A stretch of 64,000 bases of DNA. Source: Notamacropus eugenii (Eukaryota > Chordata > Mammalia > Diprotodontia > Macropodidae). The stretch covers positions 25,699,903 to 25,763,902 of the forward strand of contig NC_092878.1 in the NCBI RefSeq assembly GCF_028372415.1. The letters run 5' to 3'. Positions within the stretch are counted from its first letter, which is position 1. Every line of letters starts with the position of its first letter. Under the pieces are notes generated by a model. That model had not been told where the DNA came from and did not search any database. It was given only the letters and a program-made list of their open reading frames with translations. This document shows, in pieces, positions 1 through 11,892 of the stretch. Both the position numbers and the translations under genes were made by a program.

Positions 1-104
1 GGACCTCAAGGAAGTCAGAAGGAAAAGTTTCATATATACCAAAATATTCATGACAGAACTTTTCTTAGTAGCAAAAAAAGAAAAACTGGAAACAAATTGG
101 GTGG
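1..104 (+). repeat. L1 LINE 3' fragment (left half)
   Basis: The sequence around 40-104 resembles the last part of marsupial L1 ORF2 and 3' UTR (the 'caaaaatattt..gcagctctttttgt..tggcaaagaattgga' stretch, degraded). The same L1 resumes at 3354 with the next part of the consensus, so the RTE element between them was inserted into this older L1. The duplicated target is ACAAATTGGGTGG at 92-104 and a diverged copy at 3354-3367. Confidence 0.65.
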
Positions 105-3100
105 TTGTCATCCTTTGTTCTCAGAGAGGACCAAAATGACATCACTATGTCACAGTCAAGGTATAGTATGTCTGACTGTGGCTGATCAAGGCACTATGAA
201 CTCAGAATACTGTACCACAGGTCAGGCACAAATAGTCCATATGAACTTTTGGAGTGGAGATGTCTAAATGTCACCTCTCACATTTCTTTTGAGCTTCTGC
301 AGTTCTGATTTGCTCACAGTGTACAGCACTTTATTTGATGCGGGTTCACCTTCTGTGAGTTCTCCATAAAACAGTTTCTTAGGCAAGTGTATGTTTGGCA
401 TTTGAACATGACTAGGCCATCAGGGTCACGCTCTCTACAGTAAAGTTTGAATGCTTGCTAGCTCAGCTCAAGAGAGAACCTCAGTGTCTGGTACCTTACC
501 CTGCCAGGTGATCTTCAGAATATTCCTAAGACAGTTCAAGTAGAAGCAGCTCAGTTTCCTGGCATGGCGCTGGCAGATTGTCCAGGTTTCATGAGCATAC
601 AGCGATGAAGTCAGCACAACAGCTCTGTAGACCTTCATTTTGGTAGGTTGCTTAATGTCTCTTCTCTCCCACACTTTCCTTTAGAACCTACCAAACACTG
701 AGCTAGCTCTGGCACAGTGTGCATCAACCTCATCTATGTGTACATTCCTAGAAAGTACATAGCCAAAGTAAGGGAATTTATCCACAGCATTCAAAAATTT
801 TCACTTGCTCTAATTAATGATTCCATGTATGGATGGTGTGGTGCTGGTTAGTGGAGAGCCTGTTATCTTGGTGTTCGTTGTCAGGCCAAAATTAGTACAA
901 GTGGCAGAGAATTGATGCATACTCTGTTGCATCTCAGCCTCAGAGGCTGCATTGAATGCACTATCATCTGCAAAGTCATACACCAATTCTCCCTCTACTT
1001 TAGTGTTGGGTTATAGCCTTTTCATGTTAAATAATTTATCATCAGTGCAATAACTGACCTTGATGTCATTTTCTTCCTTGTTGAAGGATTCTGAAAACAT
1101 CATACTAAAAAGCATGAGAACAAATACATAGCCCTGCTTCACTCTATTGGTGACTGAGAAAGTGTGAGAATATTGTCCATTATCCAGAACCTGTGGAAGC
1201 ATGCTGTCATGGAACTGGCATACAATACTGATGGACTTCTCTGGGCAACCAAATTTTGCCATGATCTTCCACAAACCCTCACAACTGACAGTATCAAAAA
1301 CCTTGGTCAGATGGAGGAATGTTTTGTACAGACCTCTGCGCTCCTTCTGTAATTTTTCCTGGACTTGTCAAGCAGCAAACGCCATATCAATCATTACTCA
1401 CCCCTTTCTGAAGCTACACTGGCTCTCAGATAGATGATCATCTTCCAAGTAAAGGATCCACCTATTAAGGAGGACTCTGGCAAGAAACTTGCTGGCAATG
1501 ATTAAGAGAGAGCTCCCACCCCCAGGACAACCTTTTACTTTATAGTGATGAACAGTGGATGCATCCTTGAATTCCTAGGGGATAACCTCCTCTTTGTCAT
1601 ATAACCTGGTAGATTTCAGTCAGCTTTTGTATGAGCAGTGGACCCTCTGTCTTGTAAATCTCAGCTGGAATAGAATCCGCACCAGGCACTTTGCCACATG
1701 AGAGGAGCCTAATAGTATTCAAAACCTCTTCTTCATTTGGAAGTTTGGCTAGAGACAGACTGACTCAATCTGAGATAAATAGTTAATGCCTTCAGTGTTG
1801 GTTGATGATGGTCTGATGAGAATGCTATGGAAGTGTTCAGAACATTTCTCCAGGATCATGTTCTTGTCACTAATCAATGTGACTCCATCAGTGTGGAGGA
1901 GTTGCAACGCATCATAGGTCTTTGGTCCATAAATAGCCTTCAGAGAATCATAAAAATGCTTTGGATTATTACTATCATCATATAACTGAATTTCATCTGC
2001 CTTCCTACTGAGTCAAGAATCCTGCATCTTCCTAAGCTTTGCTTGCACTTTACTTTTGATAGAGTGAAATGCTAACTTCTTAAAGACAGGTGAACTATTC
2101 TACTGATAAAACACTGTGGAATTCTTGCTTTTTGTTTACAGCAGCTTCTGAATTTCCCCATAATTTTTGTCAAACCAATCTTGATGCCTGCAAGTGTTCT
2201 GGCCCAAAAAAGTGTGGTGCTATCCACATCTGCCATTCTTTTTCTGCTTCATTGTTGCCAAACGTGTGTTGGCTCAGCTTTCCCTCTAAGTAAACAACCA
2301 ACTGTTCCCTCATGGAGAAGCGCTCTAATCTGTTAACATTAAGTCTTCTGGAGGTAGCCTTCCTTGGGGCAGCTGCTTTCATTGAATGTGAATATTTAGC
2401 TTGGAGAGGATAAGTCTATGATTCAGTCCAGTATTTTGTGCCATATATCACCCTTGTCACTCTCGCATCCTATCTGTCTCTTCTCTTTATAATACCGTAG
2501 TAGTCCATTAAATGCCAATGTTTGCTATGAGGGTGAATCCATGAAGTTTCACTGCATTTGGGTAAGTGTTAGTAATGATAGTAAATGACTGTTGCTGTTG
2601 CTGTTTCTGACACCGGTCATCCCAAGGACTCCCTGCCATATGTAATGGTCTGTACCTCCTCTGGTGTTAAAGTTACCCTGAATTACAAGCTTGTCCTCTT
2701 TGGGCACACTGATGATGTGAGTCTCTAGGTCTTCGTAATTTTATTTGACCTTCTCAGGGTTTGTCATGGTGAAAACATACACACCGATGATGGTGACATG
2801 ACATTTTCCTGCAACTGCCAACCAAATTGTCATGATTCTGTCATTTTTTTCTATTGGTAGAAAGACAAGTTTATTGGATGGATTAGTTTTGATTGCAAAA
2901 CATATGCCAGCTTCATTATGCACCTCATAACTGTAGTCACTCCAGAAAAATGGGTAGACATCTCTGACTTTGTAAAGCAAAGGACTTCATTTGCCAGCCT
3001 TGTTTCACTCAGGGCTATTTGGATACGATACCTGCTGAGTTCTCTCACAAGAAAAACTGTTCATTATTCAGGTCTGCTGGAGTTCATGTTATTCATAAGC

Positions 3101-3353
3101 ATGAACACAGTCTTCACATGCTTGGAATAGACATGCCCCTAACTCACTGATGGGTTTGAGGCCCCTAAGTTACTTCAACCCATGTTAGCCTGTCTACCAA
3201 AACAGTTTACTGGAGTGTGGCCACTGCAAATGCTACAGCTTCTTGGAGTCACAGGTGAGAGTTGGGTGGCAGGTAGACACCAAAGGTGGAAAGCAGCCCT
3301 GAAAAAGACTCAGCAGTCTCACACCAGAAGTACTAATCTTCCCTGACATCCAT
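105..3353 (-). mobile_element. RTE-clade LINE, both termini present, internally deleted and decayed
   Basis: A non-LTR retrotransposon read on the minus strand. Near its 5' side (about 2850-3048) is an apurinic-type endonuclease piece with the motif ALSETRLA. The reverse transcriptase follows downward to about 900, with degenerate VTNRVKQGYV and the catalytic FADD at 963-974. A C-terminal piece with ETWTICQRHARKL lies at about 470-670, and the 3' end is at 105. All frames are broken by stops and shifts. The 5' terminus near 3347 (TTCCCTGA on the plus strand) matches that of the second copy at 38.7 kb, so both copies appear to reach the true 5' end. Relative to that copy it lacks about 620 bp of the 5' part, at a junction near 3108. 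A diverged 13-14 bp target duplication flanks it. BovB-like or another RTE family cannot be decided by eye. Confidence 0.85.
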
Positions 3354-3475
3354 ACAAAATGGATAGGCATTAATTGGAGGATAGTTGAATAAACTCTGGT
3401 ATATGTGTATAACAGAATATTACTGTGTTACAAGAAGCAGAGATGAGTACAGCAAATTAAACTGACCTACAGGGC
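3354..3475 (+). repeat. L1 LINE 3' fragment (right half)
   Basis: This continues the L1 interrupted at 104. It contains the equivalent of 'tcaattggggaatggctgaacaaactgtggtatatg...ataagaaatgatgagca'. It lies directly after the 5' terminus of the RTE insertion. Confidence 0.7.
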
Positions 3476-3959
3476 CATCTCATAGTACATGCTCAGAGAC
3501 ATTATTCATTCTTGATTTTGCTGAACTAAAATTCTGAGCCCTGCTTTGACTCATGTAGCAACCCAGTACTAAGAGAACTTGGTGTGACATGAAAAACTTT
3601 GGGTGGTCCCTTGGTCTTCCCCTACTCCATTCCAGTGGCAGACAAATGAGTTGTTACATTGACTAAAGAGACGGATTCCAGCTTAACCTCTTCTTTCAAT
3701 TCTTCAGGTGTCATCCTATAAATCAAAACTTCCAGGAAGCTGTGAGAAAAGGTTAGTCCCACCTCTGTCCACATCACCCTCCCTTTCCCCTCCCAACATT
3801 ATATACACTTAACTGTCTGGTTTTTGTTTTGGTTACAAGAAAGGATGATGGGGGGAGGCGAGACAATATCCAGGCTGTGGCATAAAACCATCACTGAAAT
3901 TTTATAATAAATAAAGGAGATGATAATGACAGGGCCTGTTGTAGCAAGAGTAGGAGGAA
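3476..3959. other. No recognised feature
   Basis: Non-coding sequence inside the presumed GPR176 intron 1. I see no convincing ORF, repeat family or RNA gene. Confidence 0.5.
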
Positions 3960-4150
3960 TAACTGCTCCAATAGAAAGATACTGGACTAGAAGTAAAAAT
4001 TTCCAGATTCTAGTCCCAACTCTGTTGCTAAGTGGCTGTGTGACTGGACAAGTCATTTTCTCTCTCTTGGCCTCAGTTTCCCCATCTGTAAGATGAGAAG
4101 ATTAGAATGAATGACCTTGAAAATCCCTTCTAACTCTAAAACTCTATGAC
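3960..4150 (+). repeat. MIR-type SINE
   Basis: Degraded tRNA-derived SINE. It has 'tggactagaag..', then 'gctgtgtgact', 'caagtcattt', 'cctcagtttccccatctgtaagatg', then 'tgaccttgaaaatcccttctaactctaa', the usual order of a CORE-SINE/MIR ending in the 'aactctaaaactctatgac' tail. Confidence 0.8.
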
Positions 4151-4499
4151 TAAAGAGAGCAGAAGGGAGGGGTGAATCAACCAAGACTATGTATGGTAAC
4201 ATTCCTATTCCCTAGCAAAAATAATTGCATAATCTCCATAATATCAAATTCACTTTTAAAAAAGGAAAAACACCTAGTCTTTTCCTTATATAAACTGTCA
4301 AATTATGCTTTTCTCTTTTGTATCTCCCTCAAAACCCCACTTACAAGAAGGGAGGAGTTATGGTTTTGCCCCTTAAAAATCATTCTAACCATTCTATGAC
4401 TATCTGGTTTTCTAATGGACATTATTTTTCCTTTCACTGACACCATTTCTACTTCATTAATTACTTCTCAAAGTTGCTTGGAGGATGTGTGTGAGACTT
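4151..4499. other. No recognised feature
   Basis: AT-rich intronic DNA without a supported gene or clear repeat. Confidence 0.5.
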
Positions 4500-4760
4500 C
4501 CAGTAGTCATCAATCAACCAATCAAGAAGTATTTATTAAGTACCTGCTGGGTACTAGAAAGGCAGCCAGTGGGAAATGAGCCTCTGGGTCAGAAACAGCT
4601 AGGTTCAAGTGCTGCCTCTGAATCATACTGGCTGCAGGAGCTTGGACAAATCATTTAACCTCTTTAATTTTCTAAGACCTGGTTGCAAAGGTGCTAGTAG
4701 GAGGGAGAGATCAGGAAAAACTTCATGTAGAAAGTGAAAAGCTGAATCTTGAAGAAAATT
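4500..4760 (+). repeat. SINE/L2-like remnant
   Basis: It begins with the 'caatcaaccaatcaagaagtatttattaagtacctgctggg' type of sequence typical of an inverted L2/MIR 3' end. A weak SINE copy follows ('gggtcagaaacagctaggttcaagtgctgcctctga...cttggacaaatcatttaacctcttt'). Confidence 0.6.
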
Positions 4761-5805
4761 AGGGATGTGAAGAGGCAAATGTGAGGAGGGGGTGTTCATA
4801 TCACATTTAAAAATATGTTAAGCCTTCTTAGTTTTTTTCCCCTTTTGCATCTAAAGCCAGGAAGAAAAGCAAAGTGATTTATCCATCGTCAAGACACCAG
4901 AGCTAGGTTAGGACACCTCACTCTTAATTCTCCAGTCTGACACTTTGCCAGCAAATCTTCATTGATTCACTACTAACAAGCATCATGATTTCAATCTCTT
5001 CAAAGAAAAATGTCACCTAATCTGAGTTATAACAATGATAACAACATCTTACAGAGAAAGAAACAGTTAAAGCTTTTCTCCTTAGCACTGTCTTTCATGT
5101 GGCAAGAAATGGATCCTCACCTTAGAGCCTCCTATAGATTCAGAGAGGCCTTGGAGAGCAGGAAACAAAATAAAATATAAAAGGGGCTTTTGACATGAAT
5201 CAATGGAGTGATCTAAAAAGTGAAATTTGATTATCTTCTCGCTGCTTGAGTCTTGCATGCACTCTAAGTTCCTGGAAATGAGATTCACACTTACAGGGAC
5301 TTCTACCAGCTTGAGAAATTATGCTTTGCCCTAAGAAACTGCAAGGAAAGATTAGATATAGAAGGGCAGGAAATGGAAAGGTGTAAATGAGCACCCAAAT
5401 GGATGCCCAGACCTCCTAAAATCCGAGAGGGGTTAAGTAACTTCCCCTTAGTCTGTGAGGAGGCCAGATGGAATCCCAAAGGTAGAAGAAACCTAAGAGT
5501 CTAAACCCTTTCCAGACACAATGATGCCTTCCCTTTCTTCTTCTACTATACCATGTTTTCCTCAGCTGCCCCACTATCCCTGAGGCAGCCTTCTGCTCAA
5601 AATGTGTGAGAAGAGAGAACCATTTTGCAATTTTAGTTCCCTTTTCCTTCTCCTCTGCTCTTTGTGCTTTCAGGAGACTAAGAAATTATCAGCCTCCTAT
5701 CTGCCTGACTTCAAAATCACAGAATATTAGATATGGAAGGATTCTTCAGCTCAATGCCTTCATTTAACAGGTTTATAACAATAACAATAACATTGCAACA
5801 ATAAC
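4761..5805. other. No recognised feature
   Basis: Intronic DNA with short low-value ORFs only. No family could be named. Confidence 0.5.
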
Positions 5806-6032
5806 GTGCAGCTGGGTGACAGTGAATAGAGTGTCTGGCTCCAGGTCTGGCTTCAGGCACTCACCAGCTGTATGACCCTCGGTAAGTCACTTATCCCTGT
5901 TTGCCTCAGTTTTCTCATCTATAAAATGAGCTGAGGAAGGAAATGGCAAACTACTCCACTATCTTTGCCAAGAAAACCCCAAATTATATCACAAAGAGTT
6001 GCTAGACACAACTGAAACAACAGAACAATAAA
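5806..6032 (+). repeat. Marsupial CORE-SINE
   Basis: A nearly complete tRNA-derived SINE: 'gcagctgggtgacagtgaatagagtgtctggc', an RNA polymerase III B-box-like area, 'gctgtatgaccctcggtaagtcactta', 'cctcagttttctcatctataaaatgagct', then the specific tail 'gaggaaggaaatggcaaactactcc..tatctttgccaagaaaacccc' and 'agacacaactgaaacaacagaaca'. The same tail occurs at 61893-62138 and, inverted, at 40125-40375. Confidence 0.88.
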
Positions 6033-6044
6033 ATAATGATAAAA

Positions 6045-6240
6045 ATGACATTAAAAGAGCACTTTGATGTTTATAAAGCACCCTACATGCATTGTCTCTT
6101 TTGAGACCCACACCACACTGTAAGGTAGTTATTACAATTGTTATCTTCTTCCCATTCTACAGATAAGAATACTGAACCTCAGAGACATTAGGAGTGATTT
6201 TTTCCTAAGATCATTCAGATAAATTGGAAAGTAAAATCCA
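6045..6240 (-). repeat. MIR-type SINE fragment, inverted
   Basis: It contains 'gagcactttgatgtttataaagcaccctacatgcattgtctcttttgag..' and 'cattctacagataagaatactgaacctcagag'. This is the reverse complement of the CORE and middle region of MIR-like SINEs. Confidence 0.7.
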
Positions 6241-6255
6241 TGTGTATCCCTAATG

Positions 6256-6420
6256 TGGTACAGTGGTACAGTGGATAGAATCATACCTCTAGAGTAGTCA
6301 GGAAGACCTGGGTTCAAATCAACCCTCAGAAACTTACTTCATAATCTGAAGTAAGTTATTTGTCTACCTCAGAGCACTTTCCTCAACCATTAAGTGGGGT
6401 AGATAACTTTTTGATGGGGA
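6256..6420 (+). repeat. CORE-SINE copy
   Basis: Contains 'gtggtacagtggatagaatcatacctctagagtagtcaggaagacctgggttcaaatc', followed by decayed 'cttacttcataatctg' and 'cctcaaccattaagtggggtagataac'. Its B-box-like GGTTCAAATC is intact. Confidence 0.85.
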
Positions 6421-6429
6421 ATGTAGCAC

Positions 6430-9400
6430 AGCAGCAGGACCAGTCACAAGCCTCAGAGGTGACTGACAGTGGAAACAGCAGCAGCTTCAGGAGCTCTTAG
6501 TCCAAAGAAGGTAAGGAGGTCAGACAACTGGTCAGAAAGAGATTACAGGGAACCCTTTGATGGTACTGGGTGCAGCTAGTGCTCATGGGTAATTCTACTG
6601 CCCCTAAGCAGTTCTGGATTGCAGTTCCAGGATGGAGAGGAGTGTTTGTGGTCAGTCACAGGGGAGCAAGGGCCCTAGTCACAGTTCCAAGGCTAAGAGG
6701 AGAACTAGTACTTACAGCTGCAGATGATTAGGGTCCCTGCCTGGGTAAAGACCAGAGTGTAGACCAGGAAATCAGTGGCAATATCTCTCCCAAGATAACA
6801 CCACCTTGGAAGCATCAAAAACTTGAAGACTCTCAGAACTAGCTCTGAAAACAACAGCACAAAAAAGCCTAAACCTTGGTACAGTGCCTCTCCATCCCTT
6901 GGGTGAGTAGAGTACAACTTTAATGTAAAGTTTAAAGTCAAGAAATGGGTTGGAAAATGAGCAAACAACAACAAAGAACTTGACCATATAAAACTATTAC
7001 AGTAGCAAGAAGATTAAGCTATGAACTCAGAACAAGACAACAATGTGAAAACCCCTACAACCAAACCTCAAAGAAAATGCTAATTGGACCCAAACCCAAG
7101 AAGAATTTTTGAAAGAGTTAAAGAAAGAGATAAGAGTAGTAGAGGAAAAATTGAGAAAAGAAGTGAGAGTGATGCAAAAAACAATTATGAAAAAAGAATT
7201 AACAGCTTAGTAAAAGGGAAACCAAAAAATACTGAAGAAAAGAACACCTTATAAAACAGAATTGGCATAATGGAAAAAGAAGTACAAAAATTCACTGAAG
7301 AAAAGAACTCCTTAAAAAGTAAAATTGGCCAAATAGGAAAAGAGGAACAAAAGCTCACTTAAGAAAATAATTCCTTAAAAATTAGAATTGGGCAAGTGGA
7401 AGCTAATGATTTCATGAGATATCAAGAAATAATAAAACAAAGTCAAGAGAATGACAAAATACTAAAAAATGTGAAATATCTCACTGAAAAAACAACCAAC
7501 CTGGAAAACAAATTGAGGAGTGATAATTTAAGAAATATTAGACTAACTGAAAGTCATGATCAAAAAAAGAGCCTAAACATCATTTTTCAAGGAATTGCAA
7601 AGGAAAACTGCCCTGGTATTTTAGATCCAGATGGTCAAATACAAATGGAAAGAATTTTCTGATCACCTCCTGAAAAAGACTCAAAAATGAAAACTTCCAG
7701 GAAAATTAAAGTCACATTCCAGAGCTCTCAGGTCAGAAAAAAAAAAAGCAGCCAGAAAAAAAAAAAAACACTGCAACTGCAATATTGTGGAGCCACAGTC
7801 GGAATCACACAAGATTTAGCAGCTTCCACATTAAAGGAGCAGAGGACTTGAAATATAATATTCTAAAAGGCAAAGGAGCTAGAATTACAACAAAGAATAA
7901 CCTACCCAGCAAAACTCTGTATAATCCTTCAGGGGGAAAAATGAATATTTAGTGCAATAGGGGACTTTCAAGCATTCCTGAACTGAATAGAAAATTTGAC
8001 CAGAGATGAATAGAAGACTTAAGAGAAGCATATAAAGGTAAATATGAAAGAGGGATCACAAGGGACTCAATAAAGTTTACATTCCTATACAGGAAGATGA
8101 TTCACGTAACTGTAACTCTTAAAAACTTTATCATTACTATGGCAGTTAGGAGGAATCTATATAGACTGAGGACATGGGTATGAATCAATTATGTTGAGAT
8201 GATCTCTAAAATAATTAAAAATGAAGCAGTGAGAAAGGAAGAAAGAAGAGGGAGAGGTAGAATGGGGAAAATTATCTCACATAAAAGAGGCACAAAAGGC
8301 AAAATTGTTATAGTGGAGGGGGAAATAGTGACAAGCAATGCTAAAACCTTACTTTCATTAGAATTATTCCAAGAGGGAAGAATTTATATATACACTCATT
8401 TGGGTGTAAAAATCTATCTTACTCAATAGGGAAATAGGAGGGGAATGATAAAAAAAGGAGGGAGGATTAAGGAAGGCAGTGATCAGAAGCAAAACAGATT
8501 TGGGGGAGGGACAGGATAAAAAGAGAGAGAGACAGATAAACAGAAGAAAATATGATAGAGGGAAATACACAGTTAATAATCATAAGTGTAAATGTGAATG
8601 GGATGAGCTCACCCATCAAACAGAAACAGACAACAGAATGGATTAGAAACCAGAAGCCAACAACATGTTGCTTACACAAGACACACTTGAAACAGAAAGA
8701 CACAGAGTTAAAATAAATGGATGGAGCAGAATCTATTATACTTCAGCTAAAGTTAACAAAGTGGGGGTAGCAATCTTGATCTCAGACAAAGCAAAAGCAA
8801 AAATAGATCTAACTAAAAGAGATAGGGAAACTACACTTTGCTAAAGGGTGCTATAGACAATGAAATAATATCAAAAAAATGTAAGGGCAAATTTCTCTGA
8901 AAAAGGCCTCTTTTCTCAAATACATAAGGAACAGAGTCGAATTTGTAAAGACCAATTCCACAATTGATAAATGGTCAGAGGATATGAACAGGCTGTTTTA
9001 AGGTGAAAAAATCAAAGCTATCTGTAGTCACATGAAAAATGCTCTAAATCACTGTTGATTAGAGAAATGCAAATTAAAACAACTCTGAGATACCGCTGAT
9101 CAGGGAAAATGGGCACACTAATAAACTGTTGTGCACTAGTCTAATTATTCTAAAGAACAAGTTGGAACTATGCCCAACGGGCTATAAAACTATTTATATC
9201 CTTTGACCCATCAATACCACTACTAGGTTGGTACCCCAAAGAAATCAAAGAAAAATGAAAAGGACCTATATGTACAAAAATATCTGTAACTATTCTTTTA
9301 ATACTAGCAAAGAATTGGACATTGAGGTGATACTAATCAATAGGGGAATAGCTGAACAAATTGTGGCAAATGCTTGTGATGGAATGTACTATATAAGAAA

Positions 9401-9815
9401 TGACAAGGAGTTGGTTTCAGAAAAAACAAAACACTGGAAGACCCATAAGAACTGATGCAAAGTGAAGTGAGAAGAACTGGGAGATCATTGTGCATAGTAC
9501 CAGCATGTAATGATGATCACCTGTGAAAGACTTGGCTACTGTGATCAATACAATGATCTAAGACAGTTCCAAAGGATTCATGATAAAAAAAAATACCATC
9601 TACCTCCAGAGAGAGAACTGATGAATCTAGAGCAAATTGAAGTATAATTGTCTTGCTTTTTTTTGATATGGATAATATGGGAATATGTTTTGCATGATTT
9701 CACATGTATAATTGATATCACATTGCTCGCCTTCTCAGTGATGGGGAAAGGGAAGGGAGGGAGAGAATTTGAAACAAAACAATTTAAAAGGAAAAGAATG
9801 TAAAAATAAGTAAGC
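6430..9815 (+). mobile_element. L1 LINE, full 5' UTR and ORF1 but internally deleted ORF2
   Basis: A decayed L1 in plus orientation. About 6430-7020 is the 5' UTR. About 7020-7950 is a broken ORF1: a coiled-coil Lys/Glu-rich region, then the MEANDFMRYQEI block at 7396 matching the ORF1 of the L1 at 44.4-45.2 kb. About 7950-8600 is the inter-ORF spacer. About 8600-8865 is the endonuclease start of ORF2 ('..gaatggattagaaaccagaagcc..'). Near 8870-8890 it jumps directly to the C-terminal part of ORF2 ('..ttctctgaaaaaggcctcttttctcaaatac..'), and the 3' UTR runs to 9815. Most of the reverse transcriptase is missing. The junction is the same as in the L1 at 56.2-57.5 kb. No complete ORF survives. 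Confidence 0.88.
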
Positions 9816-9835
9816 AATTCTGTTTAACAAAAACA

Positions 9836-10440
9836 TGGTAGCTGATTGGATATGAGGTGGGGCTATGGGGCGGGAAAGAAGGAAGAGGCAAGGGTGACTC
9901 CTGTGTTCTTGAGATGGACCCCTCTCAACTCTCAATAAACATAAGGAACACAGGAGGAGAAGTGGGTTTGGGGAAAAGATAATAAACTCAATTTTGGAAA
10001 TATTGAGCATGATCTGCCCATGGGTGCTATCCAAGGTCGTGGGACACTAATGTTCAGGACAGAGTTGAAAGCTGGTAATGTAGATTTGGGAGTTATCTGC
10101 ATAATAGAGATTAGAAATGAAGTCTTGGGAGCTGATGAGATTACCAAGAGAGGAGAGAAAGAAAATAAAGAAGACCAAGGAGAGTCTAAGATTAAGTACA
10201 CCCTATGCATAAAGGGTGAGTCATAGATGATGTTCCAGCCAAGGAGCCTGAGAAGAAAGAGAGAGGAAGAAGAAGTAGTCAATGGGGCCTGTGTCATGAA
10301 AACCCAGCGAGACAGCACTTGGAAAGAGGGAATGAGTAACAGTACAGAACTCTGAAGAGATAAAGGAGATTGAGGACTAAGAAAAGGCCATTGGTTAAGA
10401 AATTAAGAAATCATAGAAAACTGTTTCAGTCAAGAGGTAG
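9836..10440 (-). repeat. L2 LINE fragment, inverted
   Basis: The reverse complement of L2 ORF2 just after the reverse transcriptase active site: 'gataataaactcaattttgga..atgttgagc', 'gatttgggagttatctgcata' (the L2 'YADDSQIY' neighbourhood) and 'gatgagattaccaagagagg'. Confidence 0.75.
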
Positions 10441-10571
10441 AGTTAGAAGTCAGGCTGCAAGGGCTTGAAAACTTTCCATCTGGCTCTGAGGAAGAATTGT
10501 GTAGTGTGTCTTCAAAGTCAGTCAAGGTATGATTTCAAGTCCCACTTCTGACACATACTGAATATTATGTA

Positions 10572-10700
10572 TCCACTGCATACACAGTATTTTGTTTGTA
10601 GATAGATCTGTGCTAATCTAAGTATTACTCCAAATCACTTAGAGGTGAATTAATACTGTTTATCCCATCACTCCCAGACAATATAACAACAAAAGCAACT
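10572..10700 (+). repeat. Unclassified direct repeat, copy 1
   Basis: About 125 bp that recurs in the same orientation at 11764-11892 at roughly 80% identity. The best block is 'gtgaattaatactgtt(t/c)a(t/c)cccatca' followed by 'atataacaacaaaagc'. I do not recognise the family. Confidence 0.75.
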
Positions 10701-10704
10701 CACT

Positions 10705-10850
10705 CAAACTTTCTCAGTCTCAGTTTCCTTTTCTGTGAGATGGGGATAATAACATCGACCTTACAGGGTTGTTGTGAGTATCAAATGAAATAGTATGTGG
10801 AAAGCACTTCGAAAACCTTAAAGAGACCTATAAATATAAATCTACTATAT
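10705..10850 (+). repeat. MIR-type SINE 3' part
   Basis: Contains 'cagtctcagtttccttttctgtgagatggggataataac', then 'cttacagggttgttgtgagtatcaaatgaaatag' and 'ggaaagcacttcgaaaacctt'. This is the characteristic second half of MIR. Confidence 0.88.
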
Positions 10851-11763
10851 ATAAACATTTATTATAATAAATAAAATATGCATATTAATACACAAATCTA
10901 AATCTAAAAATATAATCTACTCTCAAGGTAAATGACCTTAGGAAGGAACAGGCTAATCATGAAAGTATGGCTATGGAGACAAATATTGTATACAGCATGC
11001 ACAATTACTCTGGTACTCACGTAACCTCAAGCTTTTAAAAAATATTTTATGACAGCTAATTCTAATACACTTCATTTTTTTCTGATTGTTTTAATTAAGA
11101 GTTATGTATTTTCAAAAGCCCACAATAAAGACTTCATGTTCCCAAACAAACACCTAACCAGATGACAAGTACTACTGATTACATAAAAGTAATTTGGCTT
11201 ACAGCTTCATCAATGAAGGAAAGGTCACCTACATGTATTTAAAACCTAGGAGGCTACAGAAGAAAAATGCAAATACTAGTAACTAGTGCCTCATTGTATT
11301 ATTGCAGTTCCACCAGACTCTGTTCATTGTTTGCATTAACCTTGAATGAGCTTGCTTTTGCTTTAAGTGGTTTAATATTTGATTTACTGTCAACATTTCA
11401 TTTGAAAAAATAATCCACAAAAATGTAAAAGCAATGTTTGCTTTTCTGATTATATTTTTCTGACTGAAGATTAACAAAAGTGGAGGAGACAGAGAGATAT
11501 ATGCTTTAATTCTAATCACAAAACTAATTTTCTCAATCAAAATCTTTCAAGTAAACACATAGCAAAGGAAAAAAAATTAAGCCACCACACACTCATTCTA
11601 GACATATACTCTTCCCCAGCTAACCTATCAATCCCATCTCTCCCCAAATGATTTATTCTAATTATTACATGAATTTTAAAAGTATCTTTCAGATCTGTTA
11701 GATTAGGGGTTTGGATTTGTTGATTTTTGATTCAGCCCCAAAATTGTAACGTTCTGTTTATTG
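10851..11763. other. No recognised feature
   Basis: AT-rich intronic DNA (several TA-rich runs near 10830-10920). No supported gene. Confidence 0.5.
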
Positions 11764-11892
11764 TGTGCACTACTTAGGTGCACAGCCAGTTTGTATGGAT
11801 ATGTACTAAGCTAAATCTTAATCCAAATCATTTAGCAGTGAATTAATACTGTTCACCCCATCATTCCCAGCCAATATAACAACAAAAGCTAA
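11764..11892 (+). repeat. Unclassified direct repeat, copy 2
   Basis: Partner of 10572-10700. The two copies are about 1.2 kb apart and collinear, without an obvious poly-A tail or terminal inverted repeat. It could be an old dispersed repeat or a local segmental duplication. Confidence 0.75.
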
